A stretch of DNA of 64,000 bases from Pelodera strongyloides (Eukaryota > Nematoda > Chromadorea > Rhabditida > Rhabditidae): positions 62,001-126,000 of the forward strand of contig JAANDG010000373.1 of the NCBI GenBank assembly GCA_036852015.1. Reading direction: 5' to 3'. Position 1 is the first letter of the stretch. The number at the start of each line of letters is the position of its first letter. Shown piece by piece: positions 32,705 through 44,875 of this stretch. Made by a program: the position numbers and the translations under genes. Below the pieces are notes generated by a model. The model was given only the letters and a program-made list of their open reading frames with translations, did no database searches and had not been told where the DNA came from.

Positions 32705-33614
32705 TATGGCTAATACTCATAAATATATTTCTTATATTTTCTTCTTATATTTATTCCACTTGAACGAGAAATCTTTCGCATGGCAGAAACTTTTCGTTTG
32801 TTCCTTCAAAGTGCACCCTTTTTCCCTTACAAACGGGGTGCTCTACCACACCTTTTTTGCTGAAAAGTAGCCGTTTTCCAGCTAATTCGTCTCAACGAAT
32901 CTAGCAAGGAATACCGATTTTCTGGAACGGAAAAAGTGCGATCTCTCCTTTTTTAATTTCTAATCTGACGGTACAATCAAGACTGAGATTTAGAGGGCTG
33001 ATAGCCAGAAGCCTGAGGCATTGCGCTTGGCAAGCCTTGGTCACAAAGCAATGGTCCACAACAGTGGTAAGCAGTATTTTATGTTTGTTAGGGCTTTGTT
33101 TGTATTGTTATCGTAGGGTATACGGCATAGTAGGGTATTAGGTTGATCGGTAGTTTCACAAATTTTGACTGTGGCTGAGACCCTCATGGTCTACTACAAC
33201 TATGAAAATGTATCGTTTACTTCACTAGAGTGTTTCCCATGGAGTTGGGTTTTTGAAGCTCAACTTACGTGAAGTGGTATGGTTTCTTGGCAAAATAAGT
33301 TTCCACTTTTTCTCGAGTCGTCAAGGTCAATGCAATTCTCCGTGGGTAAATTAGCATCATTTTTCATGAAGAGTTTGAATTTATGAATTTTGCACTATCA
33401 AAGGAATATTGCCACAAGGATGAAATAAATTGATTTGTACCACCCTTGATGATCTGTATCTGTAAAATCTTCTTTTAGGCAAGATCCCCTATGAGCTTCT
33501 AGGGTCCGCAGAGGGCCTTAGCCCCAATAGACGTGAGTGAACGTGATCTAGACCTAGTCTAGTATCACAACAGCAATGTACTAATCAATGGCTGCATGAT
33601 TGGTTGGGGCGTAC

Positions 33615-33747
33615 TGAGGCCATATTCACCACTCCCATTCCTTCGGGGAAACATTCCCTGGGGACAGAAAATAGCATTCTAATGTGAGTCACGCAGAGAA
33701 AAAAAAGGGTAATTCCCCGTGGGGAATTGAGTGGTGAATATGGCCTC
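33615..33747. mobile_element. MITE, GAGGCCATATTCACCACTC family
   Basis: Inverted ends GAGGCCATATTCACCACTC and GAGTGGTGAATATGGCCTC. Present in copy A, absent at the equivalent point of copy B (near 49332), so it inserted after the duplication or was lost from B. Confidence 0.9.
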
Positions 33748-35579
33748 TGATGTACAACTACAAAAATAAACTTTAGACGCTTTTTCCAGGGAAACAACTT
33801 CGTGAAGTTCTCGTAATCGCCTCAATTCTTTTTGCTGTTTTTCTTCTTTATCGCACAGTTCAGAACCATTTAATAAAAGCCCATCTTGCTGAATCGGAAA
33901 TTACTGTGCCGAAGGTATTTTCATATTTTTCAATAAGTACCAAACTTTGTAGTTACGTTTCCAAAGTCCTTTGGAAGGATAATTAACTGTGATAATTAAC
34001 TAATGTAATGCGTTAAGCACATTGTCGAATTTACAGCAATGATATAGGGGAAGTCTATATCATTACTGCTAAATTAGACAAAATGTTTTTCACAAGCTGC
34101 ACCATTGACGTTGCTAGTTTGGCATCTTTTTCGTTCTGGTAACAAAGTTTTTACACTGCAGAAGAATCTAATTTGAGGAGATTTTAGGCGTGCTGTATTA
34201 TTAGATTCTGTTATTTTTTATTATTTTTTTAGTCATATCCTTCACCTTTACCGGCTGGAGAACACATCACTTTATCACCAGAAGAACAGGTGACAATTTG
34301 ATTTGAAATGCATTTATTTTTTTCTCACAATTTTTGGCTCTCGCCACTCTCCATAAAAAAACAGGTTCGCGACAGTCTGGCAGAGATGTGGCGAAATCGC
34401 CGCGGGCCCTTTCTCAGCCATTCAATGCATGGTGTTCACCAGTTTCTCGCTGCAACCTTCGTGTAATAAATATAGCTGAGACATCATTCTTCAAATTATG
34501 TGTTTGCAGGAGAGGCTAAAAGGCAGTTACGATGCTCAACAGAAGACAATACAACAATCGACACAAAATGAAGAAAAGAACTTCGAAATGGTTAAACAAT
34601 TCAATTCTGACGTGAGTGAATGTATAATTTATTATACAGATCCAAAAATGTAACGCACACATTTTGTCAAAAAATTTTTGCTACAAAATGTCAAAAAGGA
34701 ACAAAAAAAGAGTGTAATTTGGCAACATTATCATGGGTTCTTGCCGACGTGGTTACTAGTCTTTCTTCTGCTAGACGTGAAAAAAGTAGAGTCGTCTAGT
34801 AATGAATCCCGAGCTTTTTCCGAGAAACTTTGCGTTTTCGAGCTTTTTCCGACTATTCTCCCATTTTCGGCCGACTAAAAACATAGTAGGAAATTAGTAA
34901 AAAAAAAACTATTTTGTTTTTCCTCGGAAATCGGAGAATTGCCGGAAAAAGCTCGTAAAAGAAGATCATAGTAGAAAGAAAATGGAATATTTCAAGAAAA
35001 AGAAGAATACTTTTTAATTTTTGCAATTTTATCCGCCCAGCGTATGAAGAGCAGGGCCATTTGAGGTCGTTATACGCTCCGTTGAAACATGTAGTAAATT
35101 AGCAAATAAGTAAAAGTAATGCCTATTTATAGCCCCTTCCTTCCACACGAGTTTTCCCCAATGTTTCTCTTGAAGAAATGTGCGAACTGAAGGATAAGTG
35201 TGTTGGATTTGGATATATTCGACCTCTGATTGTGGTATGCTAAATATCTACAGTAGAATATCGTTCAATTAGGGTATAACTAATTTTCTAATTATGATGC
35301 AGTAACTTTATAAACAAACAATAATATAAAGATATATTGTAAACCATAAAGCAAAATAAATTTGAAATATAATAGTGAAAAGGTTCATAAAAAATAATTA
35401 GTGTCCGTGTCAAACACGGACCTCGTTTCGACCCCCTGTCGCAGACGAGGATTTTTGATCAGGGCGGGGGTGCTCGTCAGTGCGACACCCTGATCAAAAG
35501 GTGATAATAAAAAAATAAATTAGTAAATTTGACGAACTGTGGTAAACCAAGAATGGAAAGAGGTGATTGTATGAGTAGT

Positions 35580-37250
35580 AAAGGTGCTATACATATCTAG
35601 GGTAATGTACTATCATGCGATGCGCTGCGTCGCGTTAACAGTGACCTTCCTTATGATTAGGATGCCATGGGTATGCGTGCATGTCCCTTATGCTTATGGG
35701 GAAGAATTGATTGCCAAATTAGACCGCACCCATTCAGAGAGAGATTTAGAGGAAGACCTGTATTTGTGCGGTAAACATTAAAACTCTTTATGTACATGTT
35801 GATAACAACATCATTTGGGTAGCCGTTCTTAATCAGTTTATCATAAAATTCAATAATTTTAGATTTAAAAAGGGATAAGGTCGATGTACAACGGCTAATT
35901 CGTAGAGTTTCGCCGATTATGCAATTGTGCCTAATTGAAATGCAATATTGGAAACCTATTTACTTCAAACGAATAGTCATCTGTTTTATTGTATAGGTTT
36001 ATTATCCAGTTCTGTTGCTTGTTAAGGTGCAAGTCAAGAAATGCTGTTCTTTATCTGCTTGATTAGCCTGTTCCAAAGTTAACAGTTAGGGTATATTTCA
36101 ATGACAGATTAAAATGTCAACCGATGGTGGCTTAAATACATATTAGCAGAATTTTTAAGGTACTTGAATTCTAGCATTGTGTTAGATAAAGGTGACGCAT
36201 GTTTATTTGATGAAAAACAAAATATGAGAAAGCTATTTTTATCAAATAAGAGATTATCTGTTTTATTTCTAAGAATAAGTGTTATTTGTTGCTTTATCCG
36301 TATAATCTTTATAACAACATATTAAAGCAAATATCTATCAATAAGTATTAATTCTATCTGTACTTGTTGCAGTGAAAGGAGTTGTCAATAGAAAAGTGAG
36401 TGTATGTGTTTGATGACCTTGCAAGAAGCGTTACAATTTTTTAAAATGAGATTTTAGATGTTTTAGTACTTTTTGATTAGAATCAATTGCTTCAAACTTG
36501 TGCTTAGCAGCAGTAATAAACCTCATTTTTATGAGAAGTATTCTTTTAGTTTTAAACAAGGATAATTGTGAATTTATAATGGTGCCTATGGATCGTGTAT
36601 TATAAGGGGAATACGTTCATTACCAATAGTGGTGCCATTGATATTTCCTAATATACGTGTAAAACAGAAATTACTAGGGGCCTTGTCAACACAAGTTTAT
36701 TGTTTTCCAATTTCGTCATGGTTGACAGAAGATTCTGTAACTAAAATGAAATCATCCATATTTAAAGGAAACCTGAATTAATCTATGCTTGTTAGCAACA
36801 TTTTAGCCTAGTGAATACTTCACGGTATTTGGTAGAACACTCCATTTTACAAATATTATCATCCTTTAAGTACACAATTGCAAATAACAGTGAACTGATC
36901 AGCAATTTCCTTATTTGTAGTATGGTCGAACATTGGGACCATTAGGGACATTGTAATAATAAAAACGACTGTAATATTCTCGCATCTCTTTGTCAGAAAA
37001 ATTATAAATGGAAAGTTTGTCGTATGATGTTAGAACAGATAAATCAAGCTCATTAACCGGGGTTTTATTGATTCCGCGTCTTTTTCTTGGACCACGAATT
37101 TATATGGTCACGTTGATGAAAATTTTGCGAATGAAGACAATCACAAATAAGGTTCTTTTGTACATAATGTGTCCAGTAGATGAAGCGTGAAAACTCGCCA
37201 GACACCCGTTTATAAATTTTTCTTAAAGTGAACTCTATGCGTACCAAACG
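35580..37250 (-). mobile_element. Decayed reverse-transcriptase retroelement inside copy A intron
   Basis: Broken reading frames on the minus strand keep recognisable pieces in order: NVPNGPNVRPYY near 36920, CVDKAPSNF near 36690, TAAKHKFEAIDSNQKVLKHL near 36500, TAFLDLHLNKQQNWIINLYN near 36040 with NKTDDYSFEV just after, GETLRISRCTSTLSLF near 35910 and NGYPNDVVINMY near 35810. The FLDLHL and LYxKxDDxxF pattern followed by a GYP segment resembles reverse transcriptases of Penelope-like or related elements; the subclass is unresolved. The frame is interrupted and the catalytic YxDD was not located, so the element is dead. The equivalent intron of copy B is only 218 bases and lacks it. Confidence 0.6.
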
Positions 37251-37589
37251 GAACGTTTTGTCTCTCCGAATTTATTCTAATGATTTCCGTTAAAGATGAA
37301 GTGGCATAAGACTAGAAAAATATTTCGTCGAGCTCCTAACTCACATAATTTGCTACAGTTACTCTTTTAAAGCTATAATAATTACAAAGAAAATAATTTG
37401 GGGTATTCGTAGGGCATATATTCAGGGTTCAATACGTGGTGGTTAAACTAAAAATTTCAATTGTTTTTTTACCCGTTTATAGCGATTTCATCATTGTCTT
37501 GGTTTGGATTTCTGATAGAATACGTGAGAAGAAACGTATTCTAAAGAACTAACTATAGCAGTAAGGCCCGAAAACCCAAAAAAATATAT

Positions 37590-37762
37590 AAGCGGGCCGG
37601 TTTTATAATGAAACTCATCATGGACAACTGAATTCTTACGTATTTATGTTAATTTGCTCGAATTTAGCTCGATTTTTTTCTATTTATGTTCATTTAAATA
37701 GGCTGCATACGAATGCTGGTGTACTCGATGTGTTTGAAAAACCGGCCGGTATTTCGCTTTAA
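37590..37762. mobile_element. MITE, TTAAAGCGAAATACC family, left end decayed
   Basis: Right end CCGGCCGGTATTTCGCTTTA is intact; left reads AAGCGGGCCGGTTTT. It lies 18 bases before sulfotransferase exon 37781 in copy A and is missing from the matching place in copy B. Confidence 0.8.
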
Positions 37763-38367
37763 GAATCTTTGATATTTTAGACTGCTCCTCAATACAAAAT
37801 GATGTCCTGTCTCGTTCAAAAGTCCATGTCAACTGTAATGTCGGCCATCTTTTGTTACCTATTCAGAACGGACGATTTTATCTCACAAAACAGAAGTATT
37901 GTCAGGGAATATGCAGATATCAAGTAGATTTATAATTTACTTATTAAAACAGTGATAAAGTTCCCTACCGTATTAATACGAGGAAAGCTTGGATCTTCGT
38001 TTTGTTCGTGTCGACCTGTTGCTCGCCTAAAATCTCTGGATTAATGAGGGACTAAATTTAATGAGGGAGCCCGTTATAGTTCACGGGACATAACCCGTGA
38101 TAGTTTACGGGATTCTACAAAATCAGACATACGTCATTGTCATTGTCATTGTCATTAGTGAAAATGCGTACCTTTCTCCTATACTCCTGAAGTGTGTTGT
38201 CGACCTTTGGAGGTTCGGAGTTCCGATGGGCGAACTTCTTTCTCAAGAATGTGGCGACCCGATTACGCTTTGGTGTCCTTCAAAAAAAGTAATAAAGTAA
38301 AAAGGTCAAAATTGAACAATTCTTTTTGCAGTATAATAATGCTTCTGAAAAAACTTCCTAGGCTAAT

Positions 38368-38418
38368 TCGTGGCTTCTGAATCCATCTAGCGTGGTGCGG
38401 ACGTGTCATAGGTCAGTT
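38368..38418 (+). repeat. Left member of a distant inverted repeat flanking the island gene
   Basis: The sequence running from CTTCTGAATCCATCTAGCG to GTGTCATAGGTCAGTTATA is matched in inverted orientation at 44876-44937 with a few mismatches over about 50 bases. The pair brackets the unrecognised gene at 40009-44063. These could be ends of one 6.5-kb unit or just two copies of the same dispersed hairpin family. Confidence 0.6.
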
Positions 38419-39230
38419 ATACATTGAACTATCACGGGTCATACCCCGTGATAGTTCACGGACTATGTAACAATGGTCCTATTTGTTAAAAACAGCAAAA
38501 AAAACTGAATAATTCAGCTCTTGAAAAAATGTAACTTACTGCACTGAGTATATTTGTAAAAAAAATATAGTGATAGAGCGATGAAGTCCGGAGATTAAAA
38601 CAAATATAGTGACAAAGTCCGGAAGTCCGGTAGTCGGCGAGTACAGTTCTGGAAATCGGTGAATAAACAACTGTATGAAACACGAATGAATGAGAATCAT
38701 GTGCGTGCAAATCCTAACGTGTCATCAATTATAATATTATAAACACTTTATTGTTAACAGCTCGTGTAACACTAATTCTAGGACTAGATCTCCCGTGATA
38801 GTTGAATGGACATGAACGTAGAAAAAAAATGATCAATTACTACTTACATAATAAATTCATCATAACAAATTCACTATCTAATTCAAAACGGATGAAAATG
38901 AACGAATAAGTTTGAAGAAATGTGATGACTGATGTAGTCGCAGTAGTGATCGATGCCCACCATAAGCCAAACTACAAAAACAATTGCGACCCCACCATAC
39001 GCCAAACTACAAAGATAATTGCACATGCTGACAAACTACGAGGAAGGTATATTTTATTTTAGTTTTTATTTATTTTTTTTCAATCGAGCGTCGTGTGGAA
39101 GTGATAGTTCAGGGGCATGAAAGTCAATAATAAATCAGTAATCAGTAAGTCAGTAAGTCGAAAGTCAGTAATAATAACTATATAACTGACATATGCCCCG
39201 TGAACTATCACGGGCTATATGTATTTAGAA

Positions 39231-39340
39231 TCTTATTATATAAAAGAGTAACTGTAGCCTAATTTGCATACCGATGTGCGTTACGAAATGCAAATTTCGT
39301 GTTCGGGTATAAAAAGAGTTTCGCAGCTCAATATCGATGT
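39231..39340 (+). mobile_element. Helitron-like element, 5' part only
   Basis: TCTTATTATATAAAAGAGTA then ACTGTAGCCTAATTTGC after an A, and ACGAAATGCAAATTTCGTGT as in the 32490 copy. The 3' hairpin end was not found. Confidence 0.55.
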
Positions 39341-39375
39341 ATGCATATGCAATTGTTTCCTATTATGCGAATTTC

Positions 39376-39475
39376 TTAAAGCGAAGTGCTAGCCCCTATG
39401 GAAAATTTGCATATGATAGGCAAATCCCATGTATCCTATACGATCGTCCACGGCAATCGTACAAAATTAGCAAAA
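39376..39475. mobile_element. Half copy of the TTAAAGCGAAATGCC MITE
   Basis: Left arm TTAAAGCGAAGTGCTAGCCC plus the central ACGATCGTCCACGGCAATCG, with no matching right arm. Confidence 0.75.
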
Positions 39476-39511
39476 TTAGCAATATTCCGACTTCATCATC
39501 TATTATCCAGG

Positions 39512-39967
39512 AATATGGTCGTTAACTTCGGATATGAGGAGATCTTCTTCTTTGTGCGCGAAGAAGGAAATTGTGTCGTTCCTCAAGATGGCTATGTATT
39601 ACTAGGTTGATTTCTTTCATTTATATTATTATAGTCAATTTGTTTTTAAAATTTCCTGTAAACTATCATGTGGAATGTATTTATCTTATTTATTTATGGT
39701 AAAATTGATAGTTCGCGGGATATGATACAGTGAGATTTCCGTGAACTATCACGATTGTCATAAATCATTAATGGCTCTATGCCCCGTGAACTATCACGGG
39801 GCATAGAGCCATAATGTATAACTGACCTATGAGTCAGTGTTTAATAAATCTTATAGATCCCTAGTAGCCCCTTAGTAATTTCAGGAATGCGAATGAAGCA
39901 CAGCTTCCGAATCTTGAGGAATATACAGGACATCGAATACGTTTGTTTTAAATATAAGACATTCACA
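39512..39967 (+). CDS. Possible upstream exons of the island gene
   Basis: ATG at 39512 opens MVVNFGYEEIFFFVREEGNC and ends in phase 1 before gttgat at 39604. The stretch 39885-39967, after TTTCAG, continues in phase as GMRMKHSFRILRNIQDIEYV and ends before gtaggt. They read like real protein, but the phase 0 end does not join cleanly to 40038 (a stop follows), so they may be a separate small gene, an alternative start or chance. Confidence 0.3.
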
Positions 39968-42057
39968 GTAGGTTGAAATTTATTTAAGCTATTTCACGAA
40001 TACAAAATATGAACCCTCCTCTAAAAGCTGTTTCTAGGATTTGGATGAGCCACATTCAGGAGGCAAAACCAAAGCTAGAACCCCTTTCGGATAGATCAAG
40101 ACGAAAGCTTTTGGTGAAAGCGGAAGTAAAGGTGCTTCATTTATTCACTCATTATCCAAATAATTATAAATAAGATACACCTTTTCCCTGTCCTGCAATT
40201 GAAATGTATCTCCTGACGCCCCGTGATAGTTCACGGGCATAGAGCCAGTAATATATAACTGACAAAAAATTTATATTCAGCCCGATTGTGAAAAGACTGA
40301 AATTGATTTCATACGAAACTCGAGGCGGATTTCCGCGCAGGATGAAATTCAAGACGAATTGGTGTAAGTGATGTACGGTTTCACTGTGAAATCCTTCATA
40401 TTTTCGGCACTAACACAGTTTAAGTTAAAGTAATATTCTGAAAAAGTACATTGTTCAGAGTTATTCGATGCTGAGTTATATCGATGCCCCGCGAACTATC
40501 ACGGTTAAAATAATTAGCATTGCCGGTTACCGGTTGTGGTCAATCATGGTAACGCACTCTTAGTACCGTAGCCAGATCAGTGTATACTCGATTGGACACG
40601 CGTGTATACTCGATTTCTGGCGGACTCGATTTTTTTTTGAAAACGTAACATTCAAGTAGATTTTCTTTCTTTATAGATTTTCTTTCTTCGTTTTATTATA
40701 ATTATTTGTTATGAACCTTTTTTTTACCATAATCACCCTTGTTGAAACGTACTTCCCGATTATAATTACCGCAAACAAATTTGAATGGTATATACTTACT
40801 AAAATTCAGTCATCATTCTTTTCAACATAGTTTTTTCTTCAGGCAGTACCACAGAATGCCGCCAGTAAACCAGTCCGGTATAGTTGGCAGTCAATGCCTA
40901 CCCGCCAACCACTTGATTATGTTTGGCATCGAGTACTTGATCGAAACAATGGATTTCGAGAAAACACGCAAGATAAAGACAATGTTTTCGTCCCAGCTTT
41001 TGCGGAACGGACTGCCGTTAAAGGCAAAGGTAGGACACTTGTTCCATCAATTGTTGCTCTGTTAATTTACCGATTTATTAATTGCGCGAATTCAAAGATC
41101 GGTCTACTGTTCCACGAACTATCATGGTGCTTTAATAAAATATTTTTTTTCAGAAGTTGATAAGATCGAATCGCGATTTATTCTGCGAGCTTCCGGCGGA
41201 TCTCATTGACGCGGAAAACGAGGACACACTCATCACATCATGTTATCGGCTTTACACGATGTTTGAGGCATTGGTCGCCGTGAATAAAATGGCCGCCGAA
41301 ACCCGTGTCAATCCGGATGTACGTCGCATGTTCGCAAACTTGCTGGTGAGTTTTTAACGTTTACGTTTGTATTAAAAAAGGGGGCTTTCAAAAAGGGGGC
41401 TGGTAGTTCGAAAAAAGGGGCTGGTATGACGTACGCTAGTACAAGCAGCTGCGCCAGTTCCTTTATAATCCTTTTGCAGCAGGAAAGCAAAGATGAACCC
41501 ATGAACCCGTGTTGGCCATTCTGCCAGCAAACATCTTGAAATCACCCGACAATGTGGCGAAATTCCCGAACATCCGTGTAGTAAGTTTTTCTTTTTCTGG
41601 TGTGACTAAATAGATAGATAAGTGAGTGTAGTCCCGTAATAGTCCATATAATATGGATTTATGTCCCGTGAAAGTTCATGGGGCATAGATAGAACAATGG
41701 CTCTATGCCCCGTAAACTTTCACGGGGCACTACACTCACGTAGGGGACTACACTCACGTATCTATCTAGACTCACTTTTCTAGTCTATCAGTTTCATCAA
41801 AGTTTATGTAGTCTGTTTGCTTTATAGGAGGACGACCCGGACGAGGAAGATGCTGTTGACGATGGCCAACCAGATGCCGGTCAAGACATGGTGATTATTA
41901 TTAATATTTTGTTAACTTTCTTTAAAATATTTTGTTACTTAGACCTAATAAATCGCGTATACTATTACGGGACTACACTCACGTAATCTATCTATCTAGT
42001 GTCACTTTTCTAGTCTATCAGTTTCATCAAAGTTTATGTAGTCTGTTTGCTTTATAG

Positions 42058-42108
42058 GAAGATGACTCGGACGATGAGGATGACCACCCTAATGCCGATC
42101 AAAACAAG
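42058..42108 (+). repeat. Tandemly duplicated acidic exon
   Basis: This exon and 41828-41890 share both their coding pattern (E-D-D-x-D-x-E-D) and flanking intron sequence: TCTAGTCTATCAGTTTCATC before each, and the segment from GTGATTATTAATATT to AGACCTAATAAATCGCG after each. A third, shorter match precedes exon 42299. The acidic region therefore grew by copying whole exon-plus-intron units of about 230 bases. Confidence 0.8.
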
Positions 42109-42600
42109 GTGATTATTAATATTTGGTTTACTTTCTTTAAAATATTTTGTTACTTAGACCTAATAAATCGCGGCCTAAGTTATCCATCCTTTGGTTATTA
42201 TCATTGGTTACTTAGGCCGTGATCTATCGCGCCCCGCTCTATGCCCCGTGAACTTTCACGGGGCATATCAGTCTCATCAAAGTCTGCTTACTTTATAGGA
42301 CCAAGTTTTGGACGATGATGAGGAGGACTCCGATGAAGAAACAGACGAGGAGGTGTCAGAATCTGACGATGAAGAGAACGACCTTACATTACTTGTGGGT
42401 ATTTTGTCTTATTTATCGTTACTTATCTGGTTTTTCTTAGACTTATGGGCTCTCAAGGCTTAAGGTTCTTAAGACTCTTAAGGCTTAAAGCTGTCAGCAT
42501 GTTTTCAATCAGCATGATGTCAGCATGTTTTGCTGTACAAGAATGTCGATCAGAACCTAGACCGCGATCTTTCGCGGCCTAGGTTCTGATCGACCTTCTC

Positions 42601-42630
42601 TCCCTCCCCCCCCCCCCCCCCCCCTCCCCC
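42601..42630. repeat. Poly-C tract
   Basis: About 23 C residues between CTCTCCCTC and TCCCCCAAATAAG, within an intron of the island gene, directly after a CCGCGAT-type hairpin. Length is likely unstable and may be mis-assembled. Confidence 0.8.
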
Positions 42631-44464
42631 AAATAAGACTCTTTGAGGATATTTTTTCCCGATTTTAAGGAGCTGGTAGAAGCGAAGAAAAGGAAAGGAA
42701 ATGATGATAACAAATCCAAGAAGACAGTTGAGAAGGATCAGGTCTCCGCCACGCCAAAGTCCTCCGCAAAAGTGAGTGTGACAATTTGTTTCTGTTTTGC
42801 TGATCCCTTTTTTCATGATCCCCGTGAACTATCACGGGTTATACCGGGGCCAGTAATATATATAACTGATCTGATTTTTTTCCCAATTTTAAGGCTGCTC
42901 TCAAAGTGGATGCCAAGAAAAGAGCATCGACCGCGACACCGAACAAGAAAGCAGAAAAACGAAGGGATGAGGGAGCGGAACCCGCGTCGTCCGGACGAAA
43001 GCGGCCCCGATCATCTGTGAGTGTGACACTTCGTTTCTGGTTTCATATTTAGCTTTGAAGTCTACCTTGCATACGATAGGTTATTTTATTTGACCTTATA
43101 ATACTTGTTTTTTGCAAGATAAGCCCATTATCCTTCGATAAAAGGAAACTATTTGAGCACTTCATTCTCGTGAGCCTCCTCCTTAAGTAAGTAATACGGC
43201 TGATATTGAGTAAATATAGGTGCCGACCAGCGACCTGAGAGATGAAGGGCTCGAAATCGGCATTGTCGTAGATGTGAGTCACCACTTTTTTACTTTTTTA
43301 ATAATCGCATATATTATATTTGGACCTTAGGCCGCGATAGATCGCGGCATAGGTAACCAATGATATCGATTGATCGCGGAGAGACATTTTCAGATCTTGG
43401 ACTCCATTCCTCGTCGAAGCTTCACGCATGCCCAAGTGCAAACTGCCGGTCCACTGAAGACCCTGTTCATCCCCAAGACGACGCCCTATCATATGCATCC
43501 GCGTTATGTCAGTGTTTTTGTTTACTGATTATGTATATATTGTACTTCAAGCTTTTGTCAATTTCTTTATCAGTGTCAGTAAGTAGACTTACCCAATCTC
43601 CACAGGACATTTATAATCACGGGACATTAATAATTTCAGATGGTGGTCCGAGACGGTGAACCTGATGTCGATGACTACAAAAAGAAAAAGAAGATGCTGA
43701 AAGAAATGGGCGACGATCTCGCGGATTTTATTACGCTTGTTAGTCATTTTACTGACTTACTATTTACTGGGGGCATAGCCCGTGATAGTTCACGGGGCAT
43801 ATGTCAATTTTATAGTTCACGGGGCATAGCCTGTGATAGTTCACGGGTCATAACCCGTGATAGTTCACGGGGCATATGTCATAGTTATTATTACTGACTT
43901 TCGACTTACTGGTTACTGACTTATTATTGACTTTCAGATCGACAGGTACGACAAAGAACATGTTGCTCGTCTCAGCGAGTATGGATTGAAATTTAACTTG
44001 GATTGCTCCGGAAAAGTGTCGCATTTCTTCATCTTATTCTACCTGTACACGCGATTCATCTGAGTGTCTGTTTATCTGCGCATTTAAGATGGGAAAAAGT
44101 TGTAGAATTCGGTGTAACTTTTCCAGTAAGTAAAATTTACTTTCCGGTATCGATCTTGAACCCAACTTTTCCGGAATTGCAAACTTCCCAACTCGAAAGC
44201 ATTGACAATTGAGATCTCTCGAACCTTGACATGTACTTACTGTTTTTGATTTGTGATTCACTGTTTAAAATATTGATTTGTGATTGATTACTAACACATC
44301 TCTTTGAAAAAAAAAAATTTTGTAAATATTTCTCTTTTGTATTTTCTATTTTACTTGTACTGAATGCCTTCTCACTCACTTGTATCTCACTGCCGAATTT
44401 CTCACGCACTGTACTCAAATAAATTTTCTTGTATTTATTAGTTGATCTTTTTTAATTTCTTTTT

Positions 44465-44497
<33 letters not shown>

Positions 44498-44600
44498 TAG
44501 TGAGAGAGTGAGAGAGATAGTGAGAGAGTGAGAGTTAGATGTCCATCATGAGCGGTAAGAGGGGGAGAGAGAGATGGCAAGAGAGAAAGAGATATGGCAT
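44465..44600 (+). repeat. GA microsatellite
   Basis: GAGAGA runs with interruptions (TAGTGAGAGAGTGAGAG), directly before the palindrome that starts at 44591. Confidence 0.85.
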
Positions 44601-44846
44601 CTAGATGGGTTCCGTAGTGTCATAGGTCAGTTATATATTAATTAATGGCTCTATGCCATTAATTAATATATAACTATCACGGGCTCTGCCCCGTGAACTA
44701 TCACGGGCTATGCCCCGTGAACTATCACAGGCTATGCCCCGTGATAGTTCACGGGGCATAGCCTGTGATAGTTCAATTATAACTAGACTTTATATATATT
44801 ATATACTGACCTATGACACTACGGAACCCATCTAGATGCCATATCT
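44591..44846. repeat. Large palindrome with hairpin core
   Basis: GATATGGCATCTAGATGGG at 44591 is mirrored by CCCATCTAGATGCCATATC near 44846, followed inward by GTGTCATAGGTCAG and its complement. The core contains several CCCGTGAACTATCACGGG units in both orientations. It is a nested fold-back structure of about 256 bases. Confidence 0.85.
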
Positions 44847-44875
44847 CGAATATATAATAGAGCCAGTAAGTAATA

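Larger units (their letters stand above)
30684..34611 (+). repeat. Segmental duplication, copy A
   Basis: Sequence from 30684 matches that from 46639 in the same orientation (offset near 15955). Non-coding sequence is nearly identical to about 34010. Beyond that, introns diverge quickly while exons at 34233, 34510, 35133 and 37781 still match their counterparts. Copy A differs from B by a GAGGCC MITE (33615-33747), a Helitron-like insert (32490-32704) and a changed core in a TTAAAGCGG MITE (31505-31631). Confidence 0.92.
33051..37923 (+). pseudogene. Sulfotransferase copy A, 3'-truncated
   Basis: Exons 33051-33066, 33790-33914, 34233-34289, 34510-34611, 35133-35234 and 37781-37923 encode 181 codons in phase: a short N-terminus, a membrane anchor (REVLVIASILFAVFLLYRTV), a Gln/Glu-rich stem and the start of the catalytic domain, with the 5'-phosphosulfate-binding segment SCLVQKSMSTVMSAI. 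The exons matching copy B from 51834 onward are missing; downstream lies the palindrome island. If the last donor is not used, translation stops after one more codon (K, then TAG). No internal stop is present, so truncation is recent or the N-terminal piece is kept for some use. The 3'-phosphate-binding motif and active domain are absent. Confidence 0.75.
40009..44063 (+). pseudogene. Unrecognised 14-exon gene with acidic and basic tracts, broken by an 8-bp duplication
   Basis: Exons: 40009-40131, 40281-40363, 40843-41029, 41154-41345, 41480-41580, 41828-41890, 42058-42108, 42299-42394, 42670-42771, 42894-43016, 43220-43273, 43394-43507, 43640-43738 and 43938-44063. All phases agree except in 41480-41580, where ATGAACCC is repeated in tandem (41493-41508) and produces TGA at 41537. 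Without the extra 8 bases the gene would have 501 codons. The N-terminal 190 residues have no domain I recognise (RLYTMFEALVAVNKMAAETR). Then come Asp/Glu-rich exons (EDDPDEEDAVDDG, EDDSDDEDDHP, DDDEEDSDEETDEE), two Lys/Arg-rich exons with nuclear-signal-like RKRPR, and a C-terminal part (KKKKKMLKEMGDDLADFI). Acidic plus basic tracts suggest a nuclear or nucleolar protein; that is a guess. The start is uncertain, and exon-like sequences at 39512-39604 and 39885-39967 may belong to it. Confidence 0.6.

Noticed and set aside
34365..34470. Candidate extra sulfotransferase exon GTTCGCGACAGTCTGGC.. in copy A (and 49934 in copy B)
   Set aside because: Both copies run into stop codons, and exon 34289 joins directly in phase to 34510 (and 49853 to 50059).
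38097..38300. Frame VVDLWRFGVPMGELLSQECG near the start of the island
   Set aside because: Protein-like, but no phase-compatible partner exon was found and it begins in palindromic repeat.
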